Shown: positions 10,868 to 21,497 of the stretch, piece by piece
Position numbering within the stretch: the first letter of the stretch is position 1
Layout: each line of letters opens with the position of its first letter
Translations under genes and position numbers: made by a program
The notes under the pieces: generated by a model
What the model was told of the DNA's origin: nothing
Databases searched by the model: none
Seen by the model: only the letters and a program-made list of their open reading frames with translations
Source of the DNA: Nocardioides litoris
GTDB taxonomy: Bacteria > Actinomycetota > Actinomycetes > Propionibacteriales > Nocardioidaceae
NCBI RefSeq assembly: GCF_006346315.1
Contig: NZ_VDMR01000002.1
Span: 1 to 64,000 of the forward strand
Reading direction: 5' to 3'
DNA: 64,000 nt

Positions 10868-11686
10868 TCAGGACTCCTGGTCGCGCAGGTAGGCGAGCTG
10901 GGCCCGCACCGACAGCTCGGCGGCGTCCCACACCGACCGGTCGACGTCGGCGTACACGACCTCGACGACGCGGCGGGGGAGCTCGTCCTCGCTGATGCCC
11001 TCGGGGTGGGGCTGGTCGGCGAGCTCGGCCAGCGCCGCACGCACCTGGTCGAGGCGCTGGCGACGGTGGGCGAGGTAGAAGTCGAGGACGGCGCCGGCCT
11101 CGCCGAGCACGGGCCCGTGGGCGGGCCAGATGGTCTCGACCGCGCCGTCGGTGACGAGGGAGCGCATCCGCTCGATGGACTCGAAGTAGGCGCCGAGCCG
11201 GCCGTCGGGGTGGGCCACGACGGTGGTGCCGCGGCCGAGCACCATGTCACCGGAGAGCAGCACCCGCTCGGCGGGCAGCAGGAACGACACCGAGTCGGCC
11301 GTGTGGCCGGGGGTGGTGACGACCTGCAGCCTCAGCCCGTCGACGTCGACGACCTCCTCGTCGGCCAGCGGGTCGGCGCCGACGCAGAAGGCCGGGTCGA
11401 GGGCGCGCACGGCGCAGCCCTTGCGCTCGGCCAGGTCTGCCGCGACCTCGGAGTGGTCGTGGTGGTGGTGGGTCAGCAGCACGACCGCCACGTCGCCGGT
11501 GAGCTCGTCGACGCGGTCGAGGTGGCCGTCCTCCACCGGGCCCGGGTCGACCACGATCGACCGCGACGACCCGGGCTCGCGCAGCACCCAGGTGTTGGTG
11601 CCGTCGAGCGTCATCGGGCCGGGGTTGGGCGCGAGCAGGCAACGTCCCCGCTCGCCGAACTCGCCGCCGGACCAGTCGCCGCTCAC
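10868..11686 (-). CDS. Metallo-beta-lactamase-fold hydrolase (LACTB2/Rv3677c-like)
   Basis: The 272-residue protein has the metal-binding motif THHHHDH (72-78), then [16 protein letters not shown] and PAHGP, the full ligand set of the hydrolase superfamily. A C-terminal helical part (about 200-272) resembles LACTB2-type proteins. It is probably a cytosolic esterase or nuclease-like hydrolase; the substrate is unknown. GTG 11686 overlaps the stop of the upstream nudix gene (GTGA). It is last in the DUF4177-ridA-nudix-MBL run. The gap to the convergent crp shows no strong hairpin. Confidence 0.87.
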   Translation of the reverse strand: MSGDWSGGEFGERGRCLLAPNPGPMTLDGTNTWVLREPGSSRSIVVDPGPVEDGHLDRVDELTGDVAVVLLTHHHHDHSEVAADLAERKGCAVRALDPAFCVGADPLADEEVVDVDGLRLQVVTTPGHTADSVSFLLPAERVLLSGDMVLGRGTTVVAHPDGRLGAYFESIERMRSLVTDGAVETIWPAHGPVLGEAGAVLDFYLAHRRQRLDQVRAALAELADQPHPEGISEDELPRRVVEVVYADVDRSVWDAAELSVRAQLAYLRDQES

Positions 11687-12567
11687 GAGCGGCGCTCCGC
11701 GACGAGCGGGCGGAGCCGGTCGGGCATCGACAGCGTGAACCCGTCGCCGAGCGGCTCGACGGTCGGGGTGAACATCTCGACCGAGCGGGTGGCGGCCTCG
11801 GCCAGCACCGCCTCGGGGGTGACGAAGGAGGCCACCTCCATGGAGGTCAGGTAGGTCGGCGGCATCATCGCCAGCTCGCCGCGGTCGGCCCGGTCGGCGG
11901 CCTCGCCCGTGGCCAGCCACAGCACCGAGGAGGACTCCGAGGACACGTCGCGGGTGCGCTGGCCCTCGGGCAGGGTGGCCACGAAGAACCACGTGCGGTA
12001 GCGCTTGGGCTCGAAGACCGGCGTCAGCCAGGCGTCCCAGACGCCGAGCAGGTCGGTGCGGAGCACCAGGCCACGGCGTACGAGGAAGTCGGAGAGCGAC
12101 AGGGTGCGCGACTCGAGGGCGACCCGGTCGGCCTCCCAGTCCTCCGCCGTGGTGTCGGCGACGACCTCGTGCTCCGAGGGCCCGGCGAGCAGGACGCCGG
12201 ACTCCTCGAACGTCTCGCGCACGGCCGCGCAGACCAGGGCCCGCGCGGTCTCCTCGTCGCAGCCGAGACGTGCCGCCCACGCGGACGGCGCGGGGCCGGC
12301 CCAGGCGACCTCGGTGTCGAAGTCGCGCGGGTCGACGCCGCCGCCGGGGAAGACGGCCATGCCGGCGGCGAAGTCCATCGAGAGCTGGCGGCGCAGGTAG
12401 TAGGCCTCGGGGCCGTCCGACCCGCCCGTCCCGTCGGGGCCGGGCCGGACCAGGACGACGGTGGCGGCGTCGCGGGGCGAGACGGGCTCGCGGGTGCCGT
12501 TGGCGTACGCCGCGGCGACGGCGACGAGGTCGTCGGAGAGCAGGACGGGCGGGAGGGGGATCTGCAT
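11683..12567 (-). CDS. NUDIX hydrolase with split nudix box (NUDT19/RPP-like)
   Basis: The 294-residue protein has AVFPGGGVDPRDFD near residue 80. The second half of the nudix box, RETFEESGVLL, comes only about 35 residues later, after an insertion. This long insertion is characteristic of the NUDT7/NUDT19-like group, some of which act on CoA esters. The C-terminal 150 residues are all-helical in appearance. The start ATG lies 19 nt after the ridA stop and the stop overlaps the next gene. Substrate is not predictable here. Confidence 0.8.
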   Translation of the reverse strand: MQIPLPPVLLSDDLVAVAAAYANGTREPVSPRDAATVVLVRPGPDGTGGSDGPEAYYLRRQLSMDFAAGMAVFPGGGVDPRDFDTEVAWAGPAPSAWAARLGCDEETARALVCAAVRETFEESGVLLAGPSEHEVVADTTAEDWEADRVALESRTLSLSDFLVRRGLVLRTDLLGVWDAWLTPVFEPKRYRTWFFVATLPEGQRTRDVSSESSSVLWLATGEAADRADRGELAMMPPTYLTSMEVASFVTPEAVLAEAATRSVEMFTPTVEPLGDGFTLSMPDRLRPLVAERRS

Positions 12568-12586
12568 GGCGGGGTCGGCGGCCGGG

Positions 12587-13075
12587 TCAGGCCAGCGCGG
12601 CGCGGACGACGAGCTCGACCTCGACGGGCGAGTCGAGCGGCAGCACCGGGACGCCGACGGCCGAGCGGGCGTGGACACCCGCGTCGCCGAAGATCTCACC
12701 CAGCAGCTCAGAGGCGCCGTTGGCCACGGCGGGCTGGCCGCTGAAGTCGGGCGTCGAGGCCACGAAGACCACGACCTTGACCACCTGCTCCACGAGCGCG
12801 AGGTCGCCGAGCACGGCCTTGACGGCCGCGATCGCGTTGAGGGCGCACTGCTGGGCGCAGGCGTAGGCCTCCTCGGCGCTCACCTCGCCCCCGACCTTGC
12901 CGGTGGCGAGCAGCTCGCCCTTGCGCATCGGCAGCTGGCCGGAGGTGAAGACGTGCTCCCCGGACCGGACCGCCGGCACGTAGGCCGCGACGGGCGCCGC
13001 GACCTCGGGGACCGCCAGGCCCAGCGAGGCCATGCGCTCCTCCGGCGTCGCGCCCTCGGCCGTCGGCTCGGACAT
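12587..13075 (-). CDS. RidA-family protein (enamine/imine deaminase-like)
   Basis: The 162-residue protein is longer than typical RidA (about 130) because of an N-terminal extension of about 30 residues. Core motifs include VFTSGQLPM, AQQCALNAIAAVKAVLGDL and VVKVVVFVAST. The usual C-terminal RidA segment with the catalytic arginine is modified (HARSAVGVPVLPLDSPVEVEL), where Arg is present in ARSAVGV. Classical RidA hydrolyses reactive enamines from PLP enzymes; this subfamily (Rv3678c-like) is less well characterised. It overlaps the DUF4177 gene by one base. Confidence 0.87.
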   Translation of the reverse strand: MSEPTAEGATPEERMASLGLAVPEVAAPVAAYVPAVRSGEHVFTSGQLPMRKGELLATGKVGGEVSAEEAYACAQQCALNAIAAVKAVLGDLALVEQVVKVVVFVASTPDFSGQPAVANGASELLGEIFGDAGVHARSAVGVPVLPLDSPVEVELVVRAALA

Positions 13076-13230
13076 CAGGACGCCTTCGGTCGCTTGAGGA
13101 AGGCGACGAGCCCGCCCTGGGCGTTGGTGTGGATCGCGACCAGCTCCCACCCGTCCTGGCCGAAGTTGTTGAGCATCAGCGCCTCGTTGTGGAGCGGGAT
13201 CGGCGCCACCTGGTACTCCCACGTCGTCAT
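13075..13230 (-). CDS. Small DUF4177 protein
   Basis: The 51-residue protein is TTWEYQVAPIPL, then NNFGQDGWELVAI and GGLVAFLKRP, the whole of the DUF4177 fold (small beta-rich domain, W-E-Y at the start and GWELV in the middle). Its function is unknown. It lies directly before ridA with a TGATG overlap, as Rv3678A does in M. tuberculosis, which supports the start ATG 13230. Confidence 0.9.
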   Translation of the reverse strand: MTTWEYQVAPIPLHNEALMLNNFGQDGWELVAIHTNAQGGLVAFLKRPKAS

Positions 13231-13244
13231 GCTCCGCACCCTAC

Positions 13245-14504
13245 TCACGTCGGGCCGGGGTCCAGCAGGCCCTCGCGGAGCGCGACGGCCACCCCCGGGG
13301 CGAGCGGCAGGCGGGGCACGAGGGTGGCGCCGACGGCGTGGTAGAGGTCGGGCTTGCCGGGCCAGGTCGCGCCGTCGGGCGTGCCGTCGGGGGCGAGCTC
13401 GTGGTGCCACGACCCGCGCTCGCGGTCGAGGAGGCGGTCCTCGGCCCAGGCCCACCAGGTCGCGTGGTCCTCGGCGTACGACGGCTCGCCGGTGGCGGCG
13501 TGCAGGGCCGCCGCGGCCGAGACGGCCTCGGCCAGCACCCAGTGCATCCGCTGGCGCACCAGCGGGCGGCCGTCGAAGTCGACGGTGTAGCAGAACCCGT
13601 CGTGGCCGTCGGCCGCCCAGCCGTCGCGCACGGCGGCGGCGTACAGCGCCTCGGCGCCGGGGAGCAGCCAGTCCGGCGCATCCTCGCCGAGCGCGGCGCG
13701 CAGGTGCAGGGCGAGCCGGGCCCACTCCATCCAGTGCCCGACCGTCGCGCCCGCGGGGCGGAAGGGGTCGGCGGGTCGGTCGCGGTGGTAGGCCAGGTCG
13801 GGCACCCACCGGTCGTCGAAGTGCTCCGGCAGCCGCCCGTCGTGTGCCGGCGCGAGGTCGCGCAGCACCCGGTCGGTCGAGCGGAGCGCGCGGGCCCGGA
13901 GCCCGGCCGCCCGGGTCGCGCCGCTCGGGTCGTCGCCGTCGAGCACGTCGGCGGCCGCGAGCAGCGCCTCGACGGTGTGCATGGCGGCGTTGAGGCCGCG
14001 GTAGCCGTCGAGCACTGTCCACGCCTCGTCCCACTCCTCGACGACCATGCCCGCGTCGTCGTCCCAGAAGCGGGTCAGCAGCACGTCGAGCGCCTCCTCC
14101 AGCAGGGCGCGGCCGCCGGGCCGGCCCGCGGCGGTCGCGCTCGCGCCGGCCAGCACGACGAACGCGTGCTCGTAGGCCGTCTTGCTCCTCGTCACCGGTC
14201 CCTGGGCGCCGACCCGCGCCCACCAGCCGCCGTGCTCGTCGTCGCGCAGCACCCCGCCCGCGGCGAGGGCGGCCAGGCCGTGGTCGGCCAGGGCGGCGGA
14301 CCCGTCGCGGCCGAGCAGGTGACCCAGGGCGTGCACGTGCACGCCGCGGCAGGTGATCCACAGCTCGACCGGGCGGTCGGCCACGGGGCGACCGTCGTCG
14401 TCGAGCCAGGCGAACCCGCCCCGCGGGTGGCGCGGGTCGGCGCTGAAGTCGAGGAGCCGCGCGCACTCGTCGGCCAGCCATCCAGAAGTCGGTCGCAGCG
14501 GCAC
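13245..14504 (-). CDS. AGE-family sugar epimerase/isomerase (N-acylglucosamine 2-epimerase fold)
   Basis: The 419-residue protein has the (alpha/alpha)6-barrel markers of the family: RGVHVHALG, GYRGLNAAMHTVEALL, ATVGHWMEWARL and GKPDLYHAVGATLVPRLP. The last resembles the YihS/mannose isomerase branch more than mammalian renin-binding protein. The two His residues expected for catalysis are present (in GHWMEW and DLYHA). It probably interconverts an aldose and ketose such as mannose/fructose or sulfoquinovose/sulfofructose. The GTG start follows TAGACC by 6 nt. It lies just upstream of the DUF4177 gene on the same strand but is not part of the mycobacterial gene order, so it is likely a lineage insertion. 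Confidence 0.85.
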   Translation of the reverse strand: MPLRPTSGWLADECARLLDFSADPRHPRGGFAWLDDDGRPVADRPVELWITCRGVHVHALGHLLGRDGSAALADHGLAALAAGGVLRDDEHGGWWARVGAQGPVTRSKTAYEHAFVVLAGASATAAGRPGGRALLEEALDVLLTRFWDDDAGMVVEEWDEAWTVLDGYRGLNAAMHTVEALLAAADVLDGDDPSGATRAAGLRARALRSTDRVLRDLAPAHDGRLPEHFDDRWVPDLAYHRDRPADPFRPAGATVGHWMEWARLALHLRAALGEDAPDWLLPGAEALYAAAVRDGWAADGHDGFCYTVDFDGRPLVRQRMHWVLAEAVSAAAALHAATGEPSYAEDHATWWAWAEDRLLDRERGSWHHELAPDGTPDGATWPGKPDLYHAVGATLVPRLPLAPGVAVALREGLLDPGPT

Positions 14505-14573
14505 GTGCCAGGTCTACACCGGCACCGCGCCGACGTCATCCCGTGGTCTGACGACCCCGCGCCCCGGCCCGCC

Positions 14574-14579
14574 TACGGT
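14574..14579 (+). promoter_or_regulatory. -10 box (TACGGT) for a leaderless histidine-kinase mRNA
   Basis: TACGGT ends 6 nt before GTG 14586, the spacing expected when transcription begins at the start codon. No Shine-Dalgarno is seen. Confidence 0.5.
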
Positions 14580-14585
14580 GTGGCC

Positions 14586-15758
14586 GTGGCTCCCGCGCTC
14601 CCCGCCGACCCCGACGGCGTACGCCGTCCGTGGCGGCTCGGTCCGCGCGGCCGGCGGGTGCTCGACGTCGCGATCGTGGTCGTGCTGCTGCTGCCGGCGC
14701 CGATCTACGCGATCGACGAGGACCTGGCCTCGGTGCCCCTCGTCGTGGCCCAGGTCGTGCCGCTGCTGTGGCGGCGGACCCGCCCGGCCGCGGTGCTGGC
14801 GGCGGTCGCCCTGGCCACGGCCGCCCAGGTGCCGGTCAACGACCTGCCCCTCCACTCCCAGCTCGCCGTGCCGATCGCCGTCTTCTCCGCGGCCCGGTTC
14901 GGGTCGGCGCGGGTCGGCCTGGTCGCCCTCGTGCTCGGCGAGGTGGGCGCGGCCGTCGCGGCACTCGACTGGACCAGCGACGTCGCCGGGACCCTGGTCG
15001 ACGAGGCCGTGACGTCGTTCTTCCTCACGCTGTCGGGGATCGTCGTCACGGCCTGGGCGCTGGGCACGCTCGGCCGCACCCGGGCGGCGTACGTCGACTC
15101 GCTGGTCGAGCGGGCCGACCGGATCCGCCGCGACGCCGAGCAGCGGGTCGCCCTGGCCGCGGCCGACGAGCGGGCCCGCATCGCCCGCGAGATGCACGAC
15201 GTGGTGGCCCACGGCCTGTCGGTCATCGTGGTACAGGCCGACGGCGCCCGGTACGCCGCCGCACGCGACCCCGAGGTCGCCGTGGAGACCTTGGCCCGCA
15301 TCGGCGCCACGGGTCGCGAGGCGCTGGGCGACATGCGCCAGCTGCTCGGGCTGCTCCGGGCCGAGGACGGGACGGGGCGCTCGCCGCTGCCCGGGCTCGG
15401 CGACCTGCCGGCGCTGTGCGAGGAGTCGGCGGCCCACGCCGACCTCGTGGGGCTCGACCGGCCGGTGCCGCCGGCGGCCGCGCTCACGGCGTACCGGGTC
15501 GTGCAGGAGGCGCTGACCAACGTGCGCAAGCACGCCGGGCCGGGTGCCCGGGCGCACGTCAGCGTGGTCGTCGACGACGGCGCGGTCGAGGTCGAGGTGG
15601 TCGACGACGGCCGCGGCGCGGCGGCCGGCGAGCCGGACGACGGCCACGGCCACGGCCTCGTCGGCATGCGCGAGCGGCTCGACGTGCACGGCGGCGACCT
15701 GGTCACCGGACCCCGGCCCGGCGGCGGGTTCGGCGTGTCGGCGACGATCCCCCTGTGA
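14586..15758 (+). CDS. Sensor histidine kinase, NarL/DesK type (HisKA_3)
   Basis: The 390-residue protein has five or six membrane helices in the first 160 residues, a short linker coiled coil (about 170-200), then RIAREMHDVVAHGLSVI with phospho-acceptor His204. The ATPase domain has the N box EALTNVRKHA and a G box in GHGHGLVGMRERL. The sensor part has no recognisable ligand domain, so the stimulus is unknown (membrane-embedded, possibly envelope stress). Its stop overlaps the GTG of the response regulator. GTG 14580 is an alternative start two codons earlier. The adjacent ABC exporter is a likely target. Confidence 0.92.
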   Translation: MAPALPADPDGVRRPWRLGPRGRRVLDVAIVVVLLLPAPIYAIDEDLASVPLVVAQVVPLLWRRTRPAAVLAAVALATAAQVPVNDLPLHSQLAVPIAVFSAARFGSARVGLVALVLGEVGAAVAALDWTSDVAGTLVDEAVTSFFLTLSGIVVTAWALGTLGRTRAAYVDSLVERADRIRRDAEQRVALAAADERARIAREMHDVVAHGLSVIVVQADGARYAAARDPEVAVETLARIGATGREALGDMRQLLGLLRAEDGTGRSPLPGLGDLPALCEESAAHADLVGLDRPVPPAAALTAYRVVQEALTNVRKHAGPGARAHVSVVVDDGAVEVEVVDDGRGAAAGEPDDGHGHGLVGMRERLDVHGGDLVTGPRPGGGFGVSATIPL

Positions 15759-16414
15759 TCCGGGTGGTGCTGGTGGACGACCAGCAGATGGTGCGCGCGG
15801 GCTTCCGGATGCTGCTGGAGAGCCAGCCCGACCTCGTGGTCGTCGGCGAGGCCGGCGACGGGCGCGCGGCCGTCGACCTGGTGCGGCGCACGCCGTGCGA
15901 CGTGGTGCTCATGGACGTCCGGATGCCCGTGCTCGACGGCGTCGCCGCGACCGCCGAGGTCACCGCGCTGCCCGACGCACCCCGGGTGCTGGTGCTGACG
16001 ACGTTCGACCTCGACGAGCACGCGTTCGCGGCGATCCGGGCGGGGGCGGCCGGGTTCCTGCTCAAGGACGCCGCCCCCGAGGACCTCCTCGCCGCGGTGC
16101 GCACGGTGCACGCCGGCGACGCCGTGGTCGCCCCCAGCACGACCCGGCGGCTGCTGGAGCACCTCGCCGCGGCCCCCTCCCCCGCGAGCCCGCCGGCCGC
16201 CGACGACCCGCGCCTGCGCGACCTGACCGACCGCGAGCGCGAGGTGCTCGTGCTCGTCGGCCGCGGCCTGTCCAACCACGAGATCACCGTCGAGCTCGTC
16301 GTCGCCGAGGCCACCGTCAAGACCCACGTCAGCCGCCTGCTCGCCAAGACCGGTTCCCGCGATCGCGTCCAGCTCGTCGTCCTCGCCCACGAGACCGGCC
16401 TCGTCGGCGGCTGA
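15755..16414 (+). CDS. Response regulator, NarL/FixJ family
   Basis: The 219-residue protein has a receiver domain with acidic pocket VDDQQ, phospho-acceptor Asp54 (VLMDVRMP), Thr in LTTFD and Lys in FLLKDA. The C-terminal LuxR-type helix-turn-helix reads LTDREREVLVLVGRGLSNHEI and TVKTHVSRLL. It overlaps the kinase gene by four bases (GTGA). It probably activates genes nearby; the ABC exporter begins 227 bp downstream after a family A repeat. Confidence 0.94.
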   Translation: MIRVVLVDDQQMVRAGFRMLLESQPDLVVVGEAGDGRAAVDLVRRTPCDVVLMDVRMPVLDGVAATAEVTALPDAPRVLVLTTFDLDEHAFAAIRAGAAGFLLKDAAPEDLLAAVRTVHAGDAVVAPSTTRRLLEHLAAAPSPASPPAADDPRLRDLTDREREVLVLVGRGLSNHEITVELVVAEATVKTHVSRLLAKTGSRDRVQLVVLAHETGLVGG

Positions 16415-16425
16415 GGGCTGCCACG

Positions 16426-16517
16426 ACGGTGGTCGAGGAAGGCGCCCTGGCGCCTGTCTCGAGGCCACCTGCTGGACGTGGTCTCGAGACAGGACTCCGT
16501 CCTTCCTCGACCACCGT
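16426..16517. repeat. Palindromic repeat family A, complete unit
   Basis: ACGGTGGTCGAGGAAGG opens the unit and CCTTCCTCGACCACCGT closes it (17-bp perfect inverted ends). Inside are CGCCTGTCTCGAGGCCAC and GTGGTCTCGAGACAGG. It lies right after the response regulator stop and could act as a terminator. Confidence 0.85.
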
Positions 16518-16628
16518 GGGGTCGGCCGGGGTGCACGGTGGTCGGGGCCACCCGACCCGGACCCGTCATCCCGCGGGTTGACGCCAGGACCATCCCGTCG
16601 CCGGACGACGGGGAGGGGGCCGGATTCC

Positions 16629-16634
16629 TAGCGT
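16629..16634 (+). promoter_or_regulatory. -10 box (TAGCGT) for a leaderless ABC-transporter mRNA
   Basis: TAGCGT ends 7 nt before ATG 16642. An in-frame GTG at 16636 is too close to be served by this box, so ATG 16642 is taken as the start. Confidence 0.5.
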
Positions 16635-16641
16635 CGTGGCC

Positions 16642-17420
<779 letters not shown>

Positions 17421-17424
<4 letters not shown>

Positions 17425-19814
17425 GGACCGTCGTGCTCGCCTCCCTGCGCACCCACACCCGCCGCTACGTCTCGGCGGCGCTGGCGATCGTCGTCGGTGT
17501 CGGGTTCGTGGTCGTCGTCGCCGGACTGTCGTCGGCCGCGCGCAGCGGGCTCACCTCCGGGGTCGGGGCGCCGTACGCCGGCTCTGACGTCGTGGCCACC
17601 GGTCTCGACGAGGCCGCCGCCGACCGCGTCGTCGCGGCGGCGGCCGAGAGCGGCGCCGGCGTCTCCCCGCTGGCCTGGAGCCTCGAACCGGTCCGGGAGG
17701 GCGGGCGCCTCGTCGACCGCGAGACCCAGGTCGGCGCCCTCGCCCCGACCGAGGACCTGCGGTGGCAGCAGCTCGTCGACGGCACCTGGCCGGCAGGCCC
17801 CGGGCAGGCCGCCCTGGACACCGGGGCCGCCCGCGAGCACGGGCTCGGGCTCGGCGACCGGCTCGAGGTCGGCTCGGGCGGGACGGCACGGACGGTCGAG
17901 GTGACGGCCCTCGTGGACGCCCCGACGATGCTCGGCGGGTCGCTCTACCTCACCTGGCCCGACCTGACCGCGACCTCCTCCGGCCGCCTCGGCGTCGACG
18001 CGGTGGCCTGGGCGGGCCCGGCCGCACCCCTGCGCGCCGCGGCACCCGACGCGACCGTGACCGACCGCGCGACCTACGTGGCCGACCTGCAGGAGGAGGT
18101 CGACAACGGCGTCGACGTCGTCACGATCCTGCTGCTCGTCTTCGCCGCGATCGCCCTGACGGTCGGCGTGCTCGTCATCGCCAACACCTTCGCGATCCTC
18201 TTCGCCCAGCGCCGCCACGACCTCGCGCTGCTGCGCTGCGTCGGCGCGACCCGGCGCCAGCTGCTCCGGTCGGTGCGGGCCGAGGCGCTCGCGCTCGGTG
18301 TCGCGGCGACGGTCGTCGGCCTGCTCGCCGGCACCGTCGTGGCCCGGGTCGCGGCCGCCGTCGTCGCCGGCCGGTGGCCGCAGGCGCGGCTCGGGGAGGC
18401 GACCGTCTCCCCCGCCTGGTACGCCGGCGCCCTCGTCGTCGGCGTGCTCGTCACCCTGGTCGCGTCCTGGCTGCCGACCCGCTCGGCGACCCGCGCCGAC
18501 CCGCTCGCGGCGCTGCGTCCCGACGCCGGCGTCGACGCGCGGTCCCGGGCCGGCGTGCTCCGGCTCGCGCTCGGTGTGCTGCTGGTCGCCGGCGGCGTGG
18601 CCCTGCTCGGGCTGGCGGTCGTGACCGAGACGCTCCCGCCGATGCTGCTGGGCGGCATGGCGTCCTTCGCCGGGGTGCTCGTGCTCGGCCCGTGGCTGGT
18701 GCCCGCGGTCCTGCGGGTCGTCGGCGCCGCGCTCGGCCGGGTGGCCGGACCCGCCGCCCGCCTGGCCGCGGGCAACGCGGCCCGGCACCCCAAGCGCACC
18801 GCCACCACCGCCGCCTCCCTGCTCGTCGGCGTCACCCTCACCACGGCCGTGCTGACCGGCATGGCCAGCGGCCGCGACGCGCTGGCCGGCGAGATGGACG
18901 TCCAGCACCCGGTCGACGCGGTCGTGACCGCGGCCGACCCGCTCGACGACGAGACGCTGGCCGGCGTGCGGGCCAGCGACCAGGTGGCCGGTGCGACGGT
19001 GCTGCGCGGCGTCGAGGCCCGGCTGGGGGACACCCCCGTGCTCGCGCTCGCCGTCGACGACGAGGCCCTCACCCGGGCCCGCGACCGTGGGGGCGTCGCA
19101 CCCGTGGACGGGCAGGTCCTGGCGCCGTACGACGTCGCGGCGGGGCTGCGCGACCGGCTGGCGGTCGGCGACCGCGCGGTGCCGGTCGAGGTGGTCGGGG
19201 GCGAGGGGTTCGGCGACGCCGTGCTCGTCACCCCCACCACCCTGGCCCGGCTCACCGACGACCCGCAGCCGCGTGCGCTGTGGGTGGACGCGGCCGACGG
19301 CGCCGACCCCGACCTGCTCCAGGCCGACCTCGAGGCGCGCACCGCCGGTGTCGGCGGGGTCGTCGACAACGGCCTGGCCGACCGGGCCTACGTCGAGCTG
19401 CAGCTCGACGTGGTCACCGCGGTCGTCGTGGGCCTGCTGGGTGTCGCGATCCTCATCGCCCTCGTCGGCATCGCCAACACCCTCGGCCTGTCGGTCCTCG
19501 AGCGGGCCCGGGAGCACGCCCTCCTGCGCGCGGTCGGGCTCACCCGCCGCCAGCTGCGCGCGACCCTGGCCGTGGAGGCGGTCCTGCTCTCGGTCGTGGC
19601 CACGCTCGTCGGCACCGCGATCGGGGTGGCGTTCGCCCGGGTGGCCGTGCAGGTGATGGTGGCCGCGGTCGTGCCCGGCGCACCCCTGGTGCTGCCGTGG
19701 GCACAGCTGGCGCTGGTCGTCGCGGTCTCCGCCGTCGCCGGGCTGGCGGCCTGCCTGCTGCCAGCGCGGCGGGCGGCCCGGGTCAGTCCTTCCGCGGGCC
19801 TGGCCCTGGCGTAG
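17421..19814 (+). CDS. ABC transporter permease with two FtsX domains
   Basis: The 797-residue protein starts with a membrane helix and a periplasmic MacB-PCD-like domain. An FtsX block follows (VGVLVIANTFAILFAQRRHD, then ALLRCVGATRRQL), then a central helix pair, a second extracytoplasmic domain and a second FtsX block (ANTLGLSVLERAREHALLRA). Duplicated FtsX plus a MacB-type ATPase suggests a single-subunit permease that couples ATP hydrolysis to movement of an extracytoplasmic substrate. Its last 32 bp overlap the 3' end of the convergent permease gene, an unusual tail-to-tail overlap. Confidence 0.93.
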
Positions 19815-21297
19815 CGGTGTGCGGCTGCTGGCGCAGGCCCAGCTTGCTGTGCCGCCGTCCGTAGGCGAAGTAGACGACGACGCCGAGCGCCATCCAGATC
19901 AGGAACCGCTCCCAGGTCTCACCGGTCAGGTTGAGCATCAGGTAGACGCACATGATGACCGCCACGCTGGCCACGACCGGGGCGAACGGCGTGCGGAACG
20001 CACGGGGCAGATCAGGGCGGGTGCGCCGCAGCACCAGCACCGCGATGCTGACCAGCACGAAGGCGAACAGGGTGCCGATGTTGACCAGGTTGGCGAGCGT
20101 CTCGAGGTCGACGAAGCCCGCGATCAGGGCGATCGCGACACCGGCGATGAGCGTGATGCGGTGGGGCGTGCCGTAGGTCGGGTGCACCTGTGCGAGCTTG
20201 GCCGGCAGCAGGCCGTCGCGGGCCATGGCGAAGGCGACCCGGCTCTGGCCGAGCATCAGGATCATCGCGACGACCACGAGGCCGATGCAGGCGCCGATCG
20301 CGACCAGGTTGCCCATCCAGGTGACACCGGCCGCGTCGAAGGCGGTGGCCAGCGGGGCGCCGTCGTTCGGGTCGATCTCGGTGTAGCTCTGGACGCCGGT
20401 GACGATCAGGCTGACCGCGGCGTACAGCGCCGTCACGATGGCCAGCGAGCCGAGGATGCCGATCGGCACGTCGCGCTGGGGGTTGCGGGCCTCCTCGGCC
20501 GTGGTCGCGACGATGTCGAAGCCGATGAAGGCGAAGAACACGATCGCGGCGCCGGACACGACGCCGGCGACCCCGAAGACGGCGGGCTCGATGCCGAAGA
20601 GCGAGGTGATGAGCGGGAGGTCGCGGAAGCCGCCGCCCGACTCGTCGACGGGCTGCGAGGGCGGGATGAACGGCGTCCAGTTGTCGACCTTGACCAGCGT
20701 GACGCCGACGACGATGACGGCCGCGACGACGACCAGCTTGATGGCCACGACGACCTGGTTGAACCGGCTGGAGAACTTGGTGCCGCGCACGAGCATCCCC
20801 ATCACCAGCAGGGCGATGACGAGGGCCGGCAGGTCGACGAACCCGTCGGAGGCGGACGAGATCGACGTCGGCAGCGTGATGCCGACGATGTCGAGCACCT
20901 GGGCGAGGTAGCCCGAGAAGCTCGACGCCAGCGCGGCCGAGCCGATCGTGAACTCGAGCACGAGGTCCCACCCGATGATCCAGGCGACGAACTCACCGAG
21001 GGTGGCGTAGCTGAAGGTGTAGGCGCTGCCCGCGACCGGCACCGTCGAGGCGAACTCGGCGTAGCAGAGCCCGGCCAGGCCGCAGGCCAGGGCGGCGATG
21101 AGGAAGCTCAGCGCGAGGGCCGGGCCGGAGTTGGACGCCGCCACCGTGCCGGTGAGCACGAAGATGCCGGCGCCGATGATGACGCCGACACCGAAGACCA
21201 TGAGGTCGAGGGCCCCGAGGTCCTTCTTCAGCTGGTGGTCGGGGTCGTCGGTGTCCTTGATGGACTGCTCGATCGACTTCGTCCGGAAGAGGCTCAC
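19783..21297 (-). CDS. APC-family amino acid permease (cationic amino acid transporter-like)
   Basis: The 504-residue protein has about 12-14 membrane helices. GVGVIIGAGIFVLTG in the first helix is the APC glycine-rich motif, and GSAYTFSYATLGEFVAWIIGWDLVLEF, of which I quote only GSAYTFSYATLGE and WIIGWDLVLEF, is characteristic of the CAT/YfnA branch. FIGFDIVATTAEEARNPQRD is also typical. It should import amino acids by proton symport or exchange. The GTG start (21297) has no clear ribosome site. It stands alone, convergent with the ABC permease. Confidence 0.92.
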   Translation of the reverse strand: MSLFRTKSIEQSIKDTDDPDHQLKKDLGALDLMVFGVGVIIGAGIFVLTGTVAASNSGPALALSFLIAALACGLAGLCYAEFASTVPVAGSAYTFSYATLGEFVAWIIGWDLVLEFTIGSAALASSFSGYLAQVLDIVGITLPTSISSASDGFVDLPALVIALLVMGMLVRGTKFSSRFNQVVVAIKLVVVAAVIVVGVTLVKVDNWTPFIPPSQPVDESGGGFRDLPLITSLFGIEPAVFGVAGVVSGAAIVFFAFIGFDIVATTAEEARNPQRDVPIGILGSLAIVTALYAAVSLIVTGVQSYTEIDPNDGAPLATAFDAAGVTWMGNLVAIGACIGLVVVAMILMLGQSRVAFAMARDGLLPAKLAQVHPTYGTPHRITLIAGVAIALIAGFVDLETLANLVNIGTLFAFVLVSIAVLVLRRTRPDLPRAFRTPFAPVVASVAVIMCVYLMLNLTGETWERFLIWMALGVVVYFAYGRRHSKLGLRQQPHTATPGPGPRKD

Positions 21298-21497
21298 CCG
21301 GGTGAACCTGCACCCCCGCGACCGTCGGCGTCAAACACCCGGTCCGCGGTCGCCGCGACCCGTCGGGGGCCGACCCGACGCCTGCTCCTGGGGTCGGTGG
21401 GACTCCTGCGGTCGCCCCGGGTGGTGCAGCTCCGTGCCACAGCTGCGAGCCCGAGGAGACGGGGGACGGCGCCCGCACGACGTGGCATCGTCGCGCC